From Alcaligenes faecalis (GTDB lineage Bacteria > Pseudomonadota > Gammaproteobacteria > Burkholderiales > Burkholderiaceae_B): 64,000 bases of DNA. The position numbers and the translations under genes were made by a program. Positions within the stretch are counted from its first letter, which is position 1. Every line of letters starts with the position of its first letter. This document shows, one piece after another, positions 49,974 to 60,498 of this stretch. The stretch covers positions 248,001 to 312,000 of the forward strand of contig NZ_CP031012.1 in assembly GCF_009497775.1 (NCBI RefSeq). Direction: 5' to 3'. The notes beneath the pieces are model-generated. The model was not told where the DNA came from, ran no database searches, and saw nothing but the letters and a program-made list of their open reading frames with translations.

Positions 49974-51279
49974 CACGCAGGCTATGGCGATAACGCTGCC
50001 AGGCTGTCCATAGATTCCAGGACAGAATTGCAAAGGACAACAGCAAGGCAGGGGCTGCCACCCACGCAAAAGATTCGATACCCCAGCTTGCCCCCGTCCA
50101 AAGCACCAGGCTCAGGCTATGCAAAGCCCAATGCACGCGGGCGGTGGATGCCGGAATGTAGTTGGCAGTCTTGGGGATAAGACGCAAGAGGGCACGGGTG
50201 TGCTCGGTATTGTCGGTATCCATGCTGACATGCTCCTGGGCCTCGCGCCAAAGCAGAAAAGGCACGATGGTATAGAGCATTCCACAGACGACGGAACCCA
50301 AGGCTCCCATGATCAGCAAGACTCCTATGGCCAGCTCTGCGTTGGAGGCGGTGGGACTGTGGGCCCAGAAGTTCAAAAGGACAGCAATCAAGAGGCTGCT
50401 TAAGGAGCTGTACCAGAACAAGGTGCTGGCTCCGGCTGTTGGACGTTTGCGTTTCCAGAGTCGTGCCCAGCTAATCACTGCCCACAAGCCGTAGCTTAGA
50501 AAGATCAGGTAGGTGACCAGATCACGTACAGGTAGCCAGGAGCCAGGCAAAGAAGCCAGGCCCCATTGCGCGATCAACAATGCACCGATGACCCAAGGTA
50601 ACCAACGTACTAGAGGCGCCGGGTAGAGTTCGGTGATTTGAAAAATAGGTAGCAGTTGGAAGGACATGGCAATCAGCAGCAAGCCGGCCCAAGCGGCCAC
50701 ACCCATCATTACGTGCAGGCTCAGCAGATTGGCGACGGCTTGTTCGCTTGCCAGAGCGATCAGCATGGCAAGCCCCGTTGAGACGGTCAGCAGCAGCCCC
50801 AGCAAAGCCAGGCGGATAGGAGCAACAATCTCTTTGGCGCCGCGAAAGATATCGCGCCGAGAGCGCCACAAGGCCAGCACGACAGTCAGCAGATAGCCAC
50901 CCAGGGCAAGGGCCAGACAAAAGCCTGCCAGTGTGTAAGCCCAGCTTTGCCAGCTAAGAAAGCCCGTCATCAGGAATAGGGTGCCAGCGCTGAGCAAGCC
51001 CCAAAAAACCAGAGCCCGACCGCGTGATACTTGAAGACGCACATTACAGGCCACCGCCAGAATATGCGCCAAAGAGGCAAACATGGCACTGCCCACGACT
51101 CCCAAGGTCCAGGCATGGGTCAAGGCCAAGGTAGCCGGGTGCCAGCGGGAGTTGAATAATTCCGGTCCGCTATAGAGCGCCAGTATGGCGGCCAGCAGTC
51201 CAAAAAATGGGACGTTCGCAAACAGGGGCAGGGTCAGTGACAAAGAGGGCGACTGATCCAGCGATAAAGCGCGTTGCAT
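49912..51279 (-). CDS. Polytopic membrane protein, possibly heme-binding, linked to anaerobic/denitrification genes
   Basis: A 455-residue inner-membrane protein with about 12 hydrophobic segments. Histidines sit inside membrane segments in THAWTLGVVGSAMFASLAHI and LSLHVMMGVAAWAGLL, and FQLLPIFQITELYP follows. This pattern resembles heme-copper-oxidase-like or NnrS-like proteins near denitrification genes, but it is not classical NnrS. The function is unknown. The start at 51279 follows AGGAA. The gene begins 4 bp after a DUF2249 gene and its 3' end overlaps the convergent regulator gene by 62 bp. Confidence 0.75.
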   Translation of the reverse strand: MQRALSLDQSPSLSLTLPLFANVPFFGLLAAILALYSGPELFNSRWHPATLALTHAWTLGVVGSAMFASLAHILAVACNVRLQVSRGRALVFWGLLSAGTLFLMTGFLSWQSWAYTLAGFCLALALGGYLLTVVLALWRSRRDIFRGAKEIVAPIRLALLGLLLTVSTGLAMLIALASEQAVANLLSLHVMMGVAAWAGLLLIAMSFQLLPIFQITELYPAPLVRWLPWVIGALLIAQWGLASLPGSWLPVRDLVTYLIFLSYGLWAVISWARLWKRKRPTAGASTLFWYSSLSSLLIAVLLNFWAHSPTASNAELAIGVLLIMGALGSVVCGMLYTIVPFLLWREAQEHVSMDTDNTEHTRALLRLIPKTANYIPASTARVHWALHSLSLVLWTGASWGIESFAWVAAPALLLSFAILSWNLWTAWQRYRHSLRAIRAYQAEHHIAAKPHCPES

Positions 51280-51283
51280 AGAC

Positions 51284-51505
51284 TTAGTTCCTGCGGATGA
51301 TGAGCTGAAAGCCGTTTTCCTGGTGTGTGCCGTGATATCTGAAACCACTGCGTCGCAGGATCTCATACAAAGGGAAGGGCTCTCGATCCAGCCACATGAG
51401 CAAGGCTTGGGTGGGAGCCAGTTCGGCCAGTGCTTCCAGGCAATGCTCCAACGGCTCGGGTGCGGGCAGGCCGCGAGTATCCAGCGTGATCTCAGTTTGT
51501 GTCAT
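51284..51505 (-). CDS. DUF2249 domain protein (TusA-like fold)
   Basis: A 73-residue cytoplasmic protein recognised as DUF2249 by LDTRGLPAPEPLEHCLEALAEL and REPFPLYEILRRSGFRY. The family shares the TusA-like fold and is often encoded near denitrification, NO-response or iron-sulfur repair genes; its reaction is not established. The single cysteine (EHCLEAL) is not at the TusA active-site position. The ATG at 51505 follows GGAG. It is co-transcribed with the downstream membrane protein gene. Confidence 0.85.
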   Translation of the reverse strand: MTQTEITLDTRGLPAPEPLEHCLEALAELAPTQALLMWLDREPFPLYEILRRSGFRYHGTHQENGFQLIIRRN

Positions 51506-51611
51506 CAAGACTCCAGCACGAAAGGCTTGGAAGGCATTGTGTACCATTCTGCCCGCCTATGGCGCAGTCAAAGTGGGACTTGTTTGCCACGGGTCAGGAG
51601 GTGGGAAGAAT

Positions 51612-51625
51612 TTGATATGCGTTAA
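51612..51625. promoter_or_regulatory. FNR/DNR-like box between DUF2249 and ubiU
   Basis: TTGATATGCGTTAA has one perfect half-site and a second half GTTAA. It lies 84 bp before the ubiU ATG and 107 bp before the DUF2249 ATG, so it could control both directions. Confidence 0.7.
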
Positions 51626-51708
51626 GGCCCCTTAATTTCAGAGCAGGCATAGTGGTGGTCTTGTCGAGCCAGGATCCGCCCTGGCCAGATTGCTGATCGG
51701 GGAGTGTC

Positions 51709-52749
51709 ATGAATACAGCGTCCACGGCTTTAGCCGCGTCCGATAACCCGCAGATGGAACTGGTTTGCCCCGCGGGCAGCTTGCCTGCCTTGAAAGCGGC
51801 GATTGATAACGGCGCCGATAGTGTCTACCTGGGGTTCCGGGATGCCACCAATGCCCGGAACTTCGCCGGGCTTAATTTTGATGCGCAGGCAATTGCACAA
51901 GGGATTGATTACGCGCATCAGCGCGGCCGCAAGGTTTTGCTGGCTCTCAATACCTACCCGCAGCCCAATGCCTGGCAGCAGTGGCGCGACGCAGTGGACC
52001 GGGCTGCCGAGGCTCAGGTCGATGCGGTCATCATGGCAGACCCTGGCTTGATGGCCTATGCCAGCCAGACACATCCCAATCTGCGCTTGCACTTGTCGGT
52101 GCAAGGTTCGGCCACCAACCCGGAAGCCATCAAGTATTACCACCAGAACTTTGGTATTCAGCGTGTGGTCTTGCCGCGTGTCTTGTCCATGGCCCAAGTG
52201 GAACAGGTCTGTGAGCAGGTCCCGGTTCAGGTTGAGGTGTTTGGTTTTGGCAGCTTGTGCGTAATGGTGGAAGGGCGCTGTGCCTTGTCCTCCTATGCCA
52301 CCGGAGAATCGCCCAATACACATGGAGTCTGTTCCCCCGCTGGTCATGTGCGCTGGGAGCAAACTGATCAGGGGCTGGAGTCGCGTCTGAATGGTGTGTT
52401 GATCGACCGCTATCAGGATGGTGAAAACGCGGCTTACCCCACTTTGTGCAAAGGGCGCTTTGATGTGGCGGGCGAAAACTATTACGCCCTGGAAGAGCCT
52501 ACCAGCCTGAACACCTTGTCCTTATTGCCGCAGTTGCTGGCGGCGGGTGTCAGCGCAATCAAGATTGAAGGCCGACAGCGCAGCCCGGCTTATGTGGCTC
52601 AAGTTACTCAGGTTTGGCGTCAAGCCATTGATTCGGCCAAAACCACGCCAGCTCGTTATTCAGTCCACCCGGCCTGGATGGGGGCTTTGAACAAATTGGC
52701 CGAAGGGCAGCAACATACGCTGGGTGCCTATTCTCGGCCCTGGAAGTAG
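51709..52749 (+). CDS. ubiU: O2-independent ubiquinone hydroxylation protein UbiU (peptidase U32 family)
   Basis: Partner of UbiV in oxygen-independent ring hydroxylation during ubiquinone synthesis. Four cysteines at 184, 191, 208 and 247 have spacings of 7, 17 and 39, which match the iron-sulfur ligands I know for E. coli UbiU (169, 176, 193, 232). The barrel opens with MELVCPAGSLPALKAAIDNGADSVYLGF. The 346 residues include an N-terminal extension of about 15 residues. ATG 51709 follows GGGGAG. ubiV and ubiT follow with 18- and 15-bp gaps. Automated labels often call it a protease or collagenase, which is misleading. Confidence 0.93.
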   Translation: MNTASTALAASDNPQMELVCPAGSLPALKAAIDNGADSVYLGFRDATNARNFAGLNFDAQAIAQGIDYAHQRGRKVLLALNTYPQPNAWQQWRDAVDRAAEAQVDAVIMADPGLMAYASQTHPNLRLHLSVQGSATNPEAIKYYHQNFGIQRVVLPRVLSMAQVEQVCEQVPVQVEVFGFGSLCVMVEGRCALSSYATGESPNTHGVCSPAGHVRWEQTDQGLESRLNGVLIDRYQDGENAAYPTLCKGRFDVAGENYYALEEPTSLNTLSLLPQLLAAGVSAIKIEGRQRSPAYVAQVTQVWRQAIDSAKTTPARYSVHPAWMGALNKLAEGQQHTLGAYSRPWK

Positions 52750-52767
52750 AGCATGGGAGGCTCAAAC

Positions 52768-53670
52768 ATGAAATTATCCTTAGGCCCCTTGCAGTACTAC
52801 TGGTCCCGCGTTGCCACCATGCAGTTTTATGAGTCGGCCTGCGACTGGCCAGTAGAGGTGGTGTATCTGGGCGAGACCGTATGTTCACGCCGTCACGAGC
52901 TACGGCTGGATGATTGGCTGGATATTGCACAGATGCTGGCTCAGGCTGGCAAGGTGCCGGTTCTGTCCAGCCAGGTTTTGCTGGAGTCGGGGCGGGACGT
53001 GAATACGCTACGCAAGGTCACCGAGCAGGCCGATTATCTGGTCGAAGCCAATGATATGGGGGCAGTACGTTTGATGCAGGGCCGGGACTTTGTCGCCGGC
53101 CCTTTTTTGAATGTTTATAACGGGCCGGTGCTGGATTTGATTGCCTCTCAAGGCGCTGTGCGCTGGGTGATGCCTCTGGAAATGGGTCGGTCGGGATTGG
53201 CGCAGTTGCAGCAGGACAGACCAGCGGGTTTGGAAACCGAGGTCTTTGCCTTTGGGCGTTTGCCCCTGGCTTTCTCGGCCCGTTGCTTTGCCGCGCGTAA
53301 CCGCAACTTGCCCAAGGACAATTGCCAGTACGTGTGCATGGACTATCCCGATGGCTTGTTGCTGGAAACCCGTGAAGGACAGGGTTTTCTGACGATCAAC
53401 GGTATTCAGACTCAATCTGCCTGGGTATATACCTTGCTGGAGCAGATACAGGATTTGCGTGACTTGGGCGTGGATATGCTGCGCTTGAGCCCGCAATCTC
53501 AACATATGGATGCGGTCGTGCATTTGTTTAATGACGTGATTCAGGGGCGTATTCAGGCAACGGATGCCCACGAGGATATGCTGCCTTTGCTGCCTGCTAA
53601 AGCCTGCAACGGTTTCTGGCATGGTCGTCCCGGCCTGGAATGGGTAGCGCCAGTGTCAGAGCGTTTTTAA
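52768..53670 (+). CDS. ubiV: O2-independent ubiquinone hydroxylation protein UbiV (peptidase U32 family)
   Basis: Forms a complex with UbiU. Cysteines at 39, 173, 186 and 190 reproduce the E. coli UbiV ligand pattern: Cys39 is at the same position, and the last three have spacings of 13 and 4. The N-terminus LSLGPLQYYWSR and the VEVVYLGETVCSRRHEL segment are typical. The 300-residue product starts at ATG 52768; an upstream in-frame codon at 52753 is less likely. Confidence 0.93.
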   Translation: MKLSLGPLQYYWSRVATMQFYESACDWPVEVVYLGETVCSRRHELRLDDWLDIAQMLAQAGKVPVLSSQVLLESGRDVNTLRKVTEQADYLVEANDMGAVRLMQGRDFVAGPFLNVYNGPVLDLIASQGAVRWVMPLEMGRSGLAQLQQDRPAGLETEVFAFGRLPLAFSARCFAARNRNLPKDNCQYVCMDYPDGLLLETREGQGFLTINGIQTQSAWVYTLLEQIQDLRDLGVDMLRLSPQSQHMDAVVHLFNDVIQGRIQATDAHEDMLPLLPAKACNGFWHGRPGLEWVAPVSERF

Positions 53671-53685
53671 GGGAAGGATGCCAGA

Positions 53686-54183
53686 GTGAATGAAATAACG
53701 ACTCCCCGTTTGCCCGCTGTCGTGGCTGGTGTTTTAAGCCGTTTGCCCCCTTGGCCAGGCTCCCGCTTGTTTTGTACGGGCTTGAATGTGATGATGCGTC
53801 CGCACCTACCGGCTGATATTGCGGAGCGGCTGGAAGGTCGGGCTTTACGCATACAGGTGGCCGATGCCGGTTTGGCGTTTGACTACACCTGGCGACAAGG
53901 GGCTTTTTACCCTTTGTCGGCACGGTCGCAAAGCCCGGATTTAATCCTGAAAGCAGATCTTTGGGCTTTTTATCAGCTTTTGCAGCGCCAGGAAGACCCG
54001 GATACCTTGTTCTTTAATCGACGTTTGTCGATTGAGGGTGATACAGAACTGGGCCTGATGGTGAAAAACACTCTGGATGCCCTGGACCCCGATATTCTGC
54101 ATCCGCGTGCAGTGCTCAAACAGGGGAAAGCGGCTTTGCAGGATGTGCTGCGTCGCCCGATCCGTACGCCAGCTTCTTCCTGA
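53686..54183 (+). CDS. ubiT: UbiT, SCP2-domain ubiquinone biosynthesis accessory protein
   Basis: A 165-residue protein with an SCP2 lipid-binding domain (GRALRIQVADAGLAFDYTWRQG, LILKADLWAFYQLLQRQEDPDTLFFNRRLSIEGDTELGL). UbiT helps the O2-independent pathway, probably by binding hydrophobic quinone intermediates. It starts at GTG 53686 with GGAAGG upstream. It closes the ubiUVT operon and is convergent with nrdG, 5 bp away. Confidence 0.92.
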   Translation: MNEITTPRLPAVVAGVLSRLPPWPGSRLFCTGLNVMMRPHLPADIAERLEGRALRIQVADAGLAFDYTWRQGAFYPLSARSQSPDLILKADLWAFYQLLQRQEDPDTLFFNRRLSIEGDTELGLMVKNTLDALDPDILHPRAVLKQGKAALQDVLRRPIRTPASS

Positions 54184-54188
54184 GACAG

Positions 54189-54938
54189 TCAAGAGCGCCG
54201 CACTTCAAAGTGCGGAAACAGCTTTTGGAGGTTTTCCAAAACTTCCGTTCCTGGGTAGGCCTGCAAAGCCTGCCCAGTTTCATTCAGGAAATCATCATCA
54301 CAGCCTTGTGTGCGGAAAATCTGCACGGCATAGCGCTGCACGCCCAGCTCATGCAAGTGTTGCCCCAAGGCCTGGACCGAGGCGGGGCTATGCAGCTGGG
54401 GATGAATGGTGCTGCGGCATTCAAACAGAACGTCTTCGTTCAGCAGCAACTGCAAGCTGCGTAACGGTGCGGCCGCACTATTACTGCGTTGAGTAATGGC
54501 GTCGTAGTGGCTGAACTCTGCCTTGATATCCAGGCCTATCCAGTCCACCCAAGGCAGGATTTCCAGCAGTCTGGCCGGATGTGTGCCTGCCGTGTGTAAA
54601 CCGATTTTGAAACCCAGCCTGCGTACCGCGCGTATGGCGGAACCCAAGGCTGGGTCCAACGTGGGTTCTCCGCCGCTAAAGACCACGGCGTCCAGCAAGC
54701 CGACGCGGCGATTCAGAAAATCCAGCAAGGCGTTCCAATCAATAGCACTGTCTGGCGTGCGTTCTTGCAGGTGAGGGTTATGGCAGTAGCCACAGCGCCA
54801 GGGGCAGCCTTGCACAAAGATGACAGCGGCTAATTGGCCGGGGTAATCCGTGGCCGAGAAAGGGGCGCAGCCACCCACTTTCAGGGCCACTTTGCGAGGA
54901 GGCATGGCCGGATAAAGATGGCGCGTGGCGTAAGTCAT
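54189..54938 (-). CDS. nrdG: Anaerobic ribonucleoside-triphosphate reductase activating protein
   Basis: Radical SAM activase that generates the glycyl radical on the class III reductase. Cys45, Cys49 and Cys52 in CPWRCGYC form the Cx3Cx2C motif, followed by FSGGEPTLDP. The 249-residue length fits the longer NrdG subgroup. The ATG at 54938 gives the family start (MTYATRH). It is encoded 17 bp after the 60-codon glycyl-radical gene, so activase and radical segment are co-expressed. Confidence 0.93.
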   Translation of the reverse strand: MTYATRHLYPAMPPRKVALKVGGCAPFSATDYPGQLAAVIFVQGCPWRCGYCHNPHLQERTPDSAIDWNALLDFLNRRVGLLDAVVFSGGEPTLDPALGSAIRAVRRLGFKIGLHTAGTHPARLLEILPWVDWIGLDIKAEFSHYDAITQRSNSAAAPLRSLQLLLNEDVLFECRSTIHPQLHSPASVQALGQHLHELGVQRYAVQIFRTQGCDDDFLNETGQALQAYPGTEVLENLQKLFPHFEVRRS

Positions 54939-54955
54939 GGTGCTTGAGCGGATTT

Positions 54956-55138
54956 TTACAGAGTGGGGACAGTGCGGGTTACGGCTGCGCTGGCTTCGGT
55001 GAAGTAGCGTCGCTCGTGGAACTCGCCTTGCTTGCCAATGTTGAAAGACGACATGGGGCGGTGATAGCCCATGACGCGTGTCCAGATTTCGCAAGCTTGG
55101 CGTTCGGAATCTTGAAGAGTGATGGTGTCGGTGTTCAT
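54956..55138 (-). CDS. nrdD: Stand-alone glycyl-radical segment of class III ribonucleotide reductase
   Basis: A 60-residue protein whose centre (CEIWTRVMGYHRPMSSFNIG) matches the C-terminal glycyl-radical loop of NrdD. Gly24 in RVMGY is the predicted radical site. QGEFHERRYFTE follows, as in full-length homologues. The large NrdD encoded upstream ends before this segment, so the two chains probably assemble. The ATG at 55138 follows GGAG. Its own FNR-like box lies about 116 bp upstream, and nrdG follows 17 bp later. It is comparable in concept to GrcA, the spare radical domain of pyruvate formate-lyase (analogy only). Confidence 0.8.
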   Translation of the reverse strand: MNTDTITLQDSERQACEIWTRVMGYHRPMSSFNIGKQGEFHERRYFTEASAAVTRTVPTL

Positions 55139-55247
55139 GAATAACTCCCTGGATAAAAAGGCCGTCACGCTAATTGGGTGTGACTAGCCAAGGTGTGTGC
55201 CAAGAGGCTGCTTGTAGAGAAATGCAGAGGAAAGCAAAAAGCCTGGT

Positions 55248-55261
55248 TTGATCTGAGTTAA
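55248..55261. promoter_or_regulatory. FNR/DNR-like box upstream of the glycyl-radical segment and nrdG
   Basis: TTGATCTGAGTTAA is nearly identical to the box before the large nrdD gene (57247). It lies in the 177-bp gap between nrdD and the 60-codon gene, suggesting a separate anaerobic promoter. Confidence 0.65.
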
Positions 55262-55315
55262 GTGGGTTGCTTATAGCCAATTTCCGTAAAAGAGATCTGT
55301 TTGAAGAGATCGGCT

Positions 55316-57154
<1,839 letters not shown>

Positions 57155-57167
57155 ATTTTTCACCAAA

Positions 57168-57213
57168 ACCTATATATAGTGATTTTTAGGATTCACGACA
57201 CTATATATGGTGG
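57168..57213. promoter_or_regulatory. Tandem NrdR boxes upstream of nrdD
   Basis: ACCTATATATAGTGAT (57168-57183) and ACACTATATATGGTGG (57198-57213) resemble the NrdR consensus ACACTATATATAGTGT. Their starts are 30 bp apart, close to three helical turns, as in known NrdR-controlled nrd promoters. The first box is 14 bp before the start codon. Confidence 0.85.
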
Positions 57214-57246
57214 TTTTTGATGGGGCTAGGCGATTGTTGCCCAGGC

Positions 57247-57260
57247 TTGATCTAGGTTAA
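57247..57260. promoter_or_regulatory. FNR/DNR-like box upstream of nrdD
   Basis: TTGATCTAGGTTAA lies about 100 bp before the nrdD start and 34 bp upstream of the NrdR pair. The rest of the gap to the next gene (57261-57538) holds no recognisable gene. Confidence 0.7.
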
Positions 57261-57538
57261 TTTTGTGCTCGAAGTGACTGGATCAAGGATTTTGTCGGAA
57301 AGAAGTCTTTGGGCACTCCTTATCCTGATTGTTCTTAGGTGGAGATTTATGAAGCCGAGAGGGTTGTGCTGCCAAGTGTAAAGAGGTGGCTATGGCCATG
57401 CTGTGCAAGCAAGCAAACTGTGCATGCAAGTAGCGCAACAGCAGCTTGGCTCCTGCCGGTGGAATCGCGCTGTAGCGGGCTTCACGAATAAGCGGTGTAC
57501 TTGTCTGTTATTGTGCGCCAGATCTTTTTTGAGACGGC

Positions 57539-57578
57539 AAAAAATACCCGCTGACTTTTTAGAGGCCAGCGGGTATTT
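57539..57578 (-). terminator. Terminator of the gph-trp-HIT operon
   Basis: The perfect 12-bp stem AAATACCCGCTG / CAGCGGGTATTT is followed on the minus strand by T6. It lies about 28 bp past the HIT gene stop. Confidence 0.92.
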
Positions 57579-57606
57579 CTTGAATAACAGGATTTGGATA
57601 GCCGGT

Positions 57607-58065
57607 TTAGTGCTTGAATCGTGCTTCTAGCGCAGTACGCAGTGCCTGCTGATACTCGCTGACTTGTTCAAGCAGGCGTTCCTCGTGGGACGCCCAACCT
57701 TGCTTCTGTTCTTCCGTGCGCGTGGGGGCGGGCGACCAGGCAGAATCCGGAAAGAACGGGTCGTCCTTCCAACGTGGGATGATGTGCCAATGCAGGTGCG
57801 GCACCTGATTCCCGAACTGAGCCAGATTGATTTTGGCGACTCCCAGCTGTTCACGCTGAGTCTGCTCAACCACATAGACCGCCGCCATGATGTGCTGCCG
57901 CTGTTCTTCAGACAGGTCTGTCATTTCAGCCACGTGCTCTTGCCAGATCACTCTCGTATAGCCAGGAAATGGGCTGTCTGTGACAGCCAGTACCTGTAGC
58001 CCTGCGCCTGACCATAACAATTGATCAGGCTTCAAGGCGCACAGGGGGCAAGCGGAGGTGCTCAT
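57607..58065 (-). CDS. HIT family nucleotide-binding protein
   Basis: A 152-residue histidine-triad hydrolase/transferase. The motif [11 protein letters not shown] (HxHxH) is intact and an N-terminal CPLC pair may bind zinc. Such proteins hydrolyse nucleotide phosphoramidates or dinucleotides; the physiological substrate is unknown. Its start overlaps the trpC stop by 4 bp and a terminator follows, so it is the last gene of the trp operon. Confidence 0.92.
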   Translation of the reverse strand: MSTSACPLCALKPDQLLWSGAGLQVLAVTDSPFPGYTRVIWQEHVAEMTDLSEEQRQHIMAAVYVVEQTQREQLGVAKINLAQFGNQVPHLHWHIIPRWKDDPFFPDSAWSPAPTRTEEQKQGWASHEERLLEQVSEYQQALRTALEARFKH

Positions 58066-58862
58066 GCAGGCTGACCGAAGAACAGGTTCTGCAAGGCGAC
58101 GCCCGGATCAGGCTCACGCATGAAGGCTTCACCGACCAGGAAGGCTTGCACCTGGTTTTCACGCATCAGGGCCACGTCTTCAATGGTGTGGATACCGCTT
58201 TCGGTGACAACGCGCTTTTCGCTGGGGATGAAGGGCAGCAGGTCCAGGGTGTTCTGGGTGCTGGTTTCAAAGGTGCGCAGATTGCGGTTATTGATACCCA
58301 GCAGGCTGGTCTTCATTTGCAGGGCAATATCCAGCTCGGCGCGGTCATGTACTTCAACCAGCACGTCCATGCCCAGTTCGTGGGCCATTTCTTCGTATTC
58401 CATCAGCTGATCCTGCTCCAGCGCGGCGACGATCAGCAAGATGCAGTCGGCACCCATGGCACGGGCATGGATGATCTGATAGGGATCAATAATGAAATCT
58501 TTGCGCAGTACGGGCAGCGCGCACACGGCACGGGCCTGGCGCAGGTGGTCGTAGGAGCCCTGAAAATACTGGATATCGGTCAGGACCGACAGGCAGGCAG
58601 CGCCGTGGGCGGCGTAGCTGGAAGCAATTTCCGTGGGGTTGAAGTCGGCACGGATCACCCCCTTGGACGGGGAGGCCTTTTTGACTTCCGCAATAATGGC
58701 AGGCTTGCCTTGCGCAATCTTGTCTTCAATCGCGCTGGCAAAGCCGCGCAGGTCGTTCCGGTTCTTCGCTTCGCGCAGCAGATCGGACTCGCTGCGCAGT
58801 TGGCGGGCGGTGACGACTTCAGCTCTTTTGGTGTCGAGGATCTTGGCCAGAATGTCGTTCAT
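58062..58862 (-). CDS. trpC: Indole-3-glycerol phosphate synthase
   Basis: Closes the indole ring in tryptophan synthesis. The 266-residue barrel carries [14 protein letters not shown] (catalytic lysine region), [23 protein letters not shown] and VTESGI. It overlaps trpD by 4 bp and the HIT gene by 4 bp. It is monofunctional, not fused to trpF. Confidence 0.97.
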   Translation of the reverse strand: MNDILAKILDTKRAEVVTARQLRSESDLLREAKNRNDLRGFASAIEDKIAQGKPAIIAEVKKASPSKGVIRADFNPTEIASSYAAHGAACLSVLTDIQYFQGSYDHLRQARAVCALPVLRKDFIIDPYQIIHARAMGADCILLIVAALEQDQLMEYEEMAHELGMDVLVEVHDRAELDIALQMKTSLLGINNRNLRTFETSTQNTLDLLPFIPSEKRVVTESGIHTIEDVALMRENQVQAFLVGEAFMREPDPGVALQNLFFGQPA

Positions 58863-59893
58863 GGATTTAACTTCCTTGTATAAGCGCGGAATTGTTCGAG
58901 TTTTTCGCGGGCGGCACCGTTCGCAATGGCCTCAAAAGCCATGCGCAGGCCTTGTTCAATGGAGTCGGCGTGGTTGGCGGCATAGATGGCCAGACCAGCA
59001 TTGAGGCCAACAATATCACGAGCCGTACCCTCTTGGTTATTGAGGGCTTCCATAATCATCACGGCAGATTCTTCTTTGCTGGAGACGCGAATGCTGCGGT
59101 TGGAGGTCATGGCCATACCAAAGTCTTCGGGGTGAATTTCGTATTCACGCACCTGACCGTCCTTCAGTTCGCCCACCAGGGTGGCCGCACCCAGAGAGGC
59201 TTCATCCATGCCGTCCTTGCCGTGTACGATCAGCACGTGTTTGGCGCCCAGACGTTGCATCACGCGGACCTGAATCCCCACCAGGTCGGGGTGGAAGACG
59301 CCCATCAGCTGGTTGGTTGCACCGGCCGGGTTGGTCAGTGGGCCCAGAATATTGAAAATGGTGCGCACGCCCAGCTCTTTGCGGACAGCGGCCACGTTTT
59401 TCATGGCACCGTGGTGAGCGGGGGCGAACATGAAGCCGATATTGGTTTCGGCAATACTTTGCGCCACTTGCTCGGGCGAGAAGGTCAGGTTCACGCCCAG
59501 GGCTTCCAGTACGTCCGCACTGCCGGACGAGGAAGACGCACTGCGGTTGCCGTGCTTGGCCACTTTTACCCCTACGGAGGCGGCCACAAACATGGAAGCG
59601 GTGGAGATATTGAAGGTATTGGAGCCGTCGCCACCTGTACCGCACATATCCAGCAGTTCGTCCGGGTTAGGCGTAATGACGGGGGTGGCAAATTCGCGCA
59701 TCACCTGGGCGGCGGCAGAAATTTCACCCACGCTTTCTTTTTTCACGCGCAGGCCCATCAGCAAGGCAGCCGCGATCTGGGGCGACATTTCGCCGCGCAT
59801 CAGCATGCGCATCAGATGCAGCATTTCGTCGTGGAAGATTTCCCGGTGTTCGATACAGCGCACCAGTGCTTCGGTAGGAGTGATGGTGTTCAT
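58859..59893 (-). CDS. trpD: Anthranilate phosphoribosyltransferase
   Basis: Joins anthranilate to phosphoribosyl pyrophosphate. The 344-residue product has the PRPP motif [36 protein letters not shown], and the metal-binding HGKDGMDE. The gene follows trpG by 3 bp. Confidence 0.97.
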   Translation of the reverse strand: MNTITPTEALVRCIEHREIFHDEMLHLMRMLMRGEMSPQIAAALLMGLRVKKESVGEISAAAQVMREFATPVITPNPDELLDMCGTGGDGSNTFNISTASMFVAASVGVKVAKHGNRSASSSSGSADVLEALGVNLTFSPEQVAQSIAETNIGFMFAPAHHGAMKNVAAVRKELGVRTIFNILGPLTNPAGATNQLMGVFHPDLVGIQVRVMQRLGAKHVLIVHGKDGMDEASLGAATLVGELKDGQVREYEIHPEDFGMAMTSNRSIRVSSKEESAVMIMEALNNQEGTARDIVGLNAGLAIYAANHADSIEQGLRMAFEAIANGAAREKLEQFRAYTRKLNP

Positions 59894-59896
59894 GAT

Positions 59897-60460
59897 TTAA
59901 AGGTCCAGAAAGTTCTTCAGTAAGGCGTGGCCATGCTCGCTTAACACCGACTCGGGGTGAAACTGCACGCCATAAATAGGCAATTCGCGGTGACGCACAC
60001 CCATGATCTCGCCGTCTTCGGTTTGCGCGGTCACTTCCAGGCAGTCGGGCAGGCTGTCGCGCTCGATGGCCAGGGAGTGGTAGCGGGTGACGTTAAAGGG
60101 CGAGGGCAAGTTGCTGAATACGTCCGTGCCCTGGTGGGTAATAGGGGAGACTTTCCCATGCATGATTTGCTGCGCACGGATAATGCGCGCCCCAAAAGCA
60201 TGTCCGATTGCTTGATGACCCAGGCAGACGCCCAGAATCGGTAGCTTGCCGGCAAAGTGCTGGATCAGTGCAACTGACAGGCCCGCATCTGCAGGGGATT
60301 TGGGGCCGGGCGAGACGCACAGATGGCTGGGATTCAAGGCTTCAATTTCTTCAAGTGTGACTTGATCGTTGCGTCGTACCACTACTTCCTGACCCAGTTC
60401 TCCAAAGTACTGGACCAGGTTATAGGTAAACGAGTCATAGTTATCGAGCATGAACAGCAT
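59897..60460 (-). CDS. trpG: Anthranilate synthase glutamine amidotransferase subunit
   Basis: Provides ammonia from glutamine to TrpE. The class I amidotransferase triad is present: Cys in [11 protein letters not shown], and His/Glu in [14 protein letters not shown]. It opens with [20 protein letters not shown]. At 187 residues it is a stand-alone subunit and may also serve in p-aminobenzoate synthesis, as in other bacteria. Confidence 0.97.
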   Translation of the reverse strand: MLFMLDNYDSFTYNLVQYFGELGQEVVVRRNDQVTLEEIEALNPSHLCVSPGPKSPADAGLSVALIQHFAGKLPILGVCLGHQAIGHAFGARIIRAQQIMHGKVSPITHQGTDVFSNLPSPFNVTRYHSLAIERDSLPDCLEVTAQTEDGEIMGVRHRELPIYGVQFHPESVLSEHGHALLKNFLDL

Positions 60461-60498
60461 GGGAATACTCCGGCAAAAAAAGGATGGCAGTCAGGCGA

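Noticed and set aside
49912..51279. NnrS identity for the polytopic membrane protein
   Set aside because: The NnrS N-terminal pattern (WHxHEM-type) is missing. Only a general resemblance remains.
51709..53670. U32 peptidase/collagenase as the function of the two U32 genes
   Set aside because: The eight cysteines match the UbiU/UbiV iron-sulfur ligands, and UbiT is adjacent, so the ubiquinone role is far better supported.
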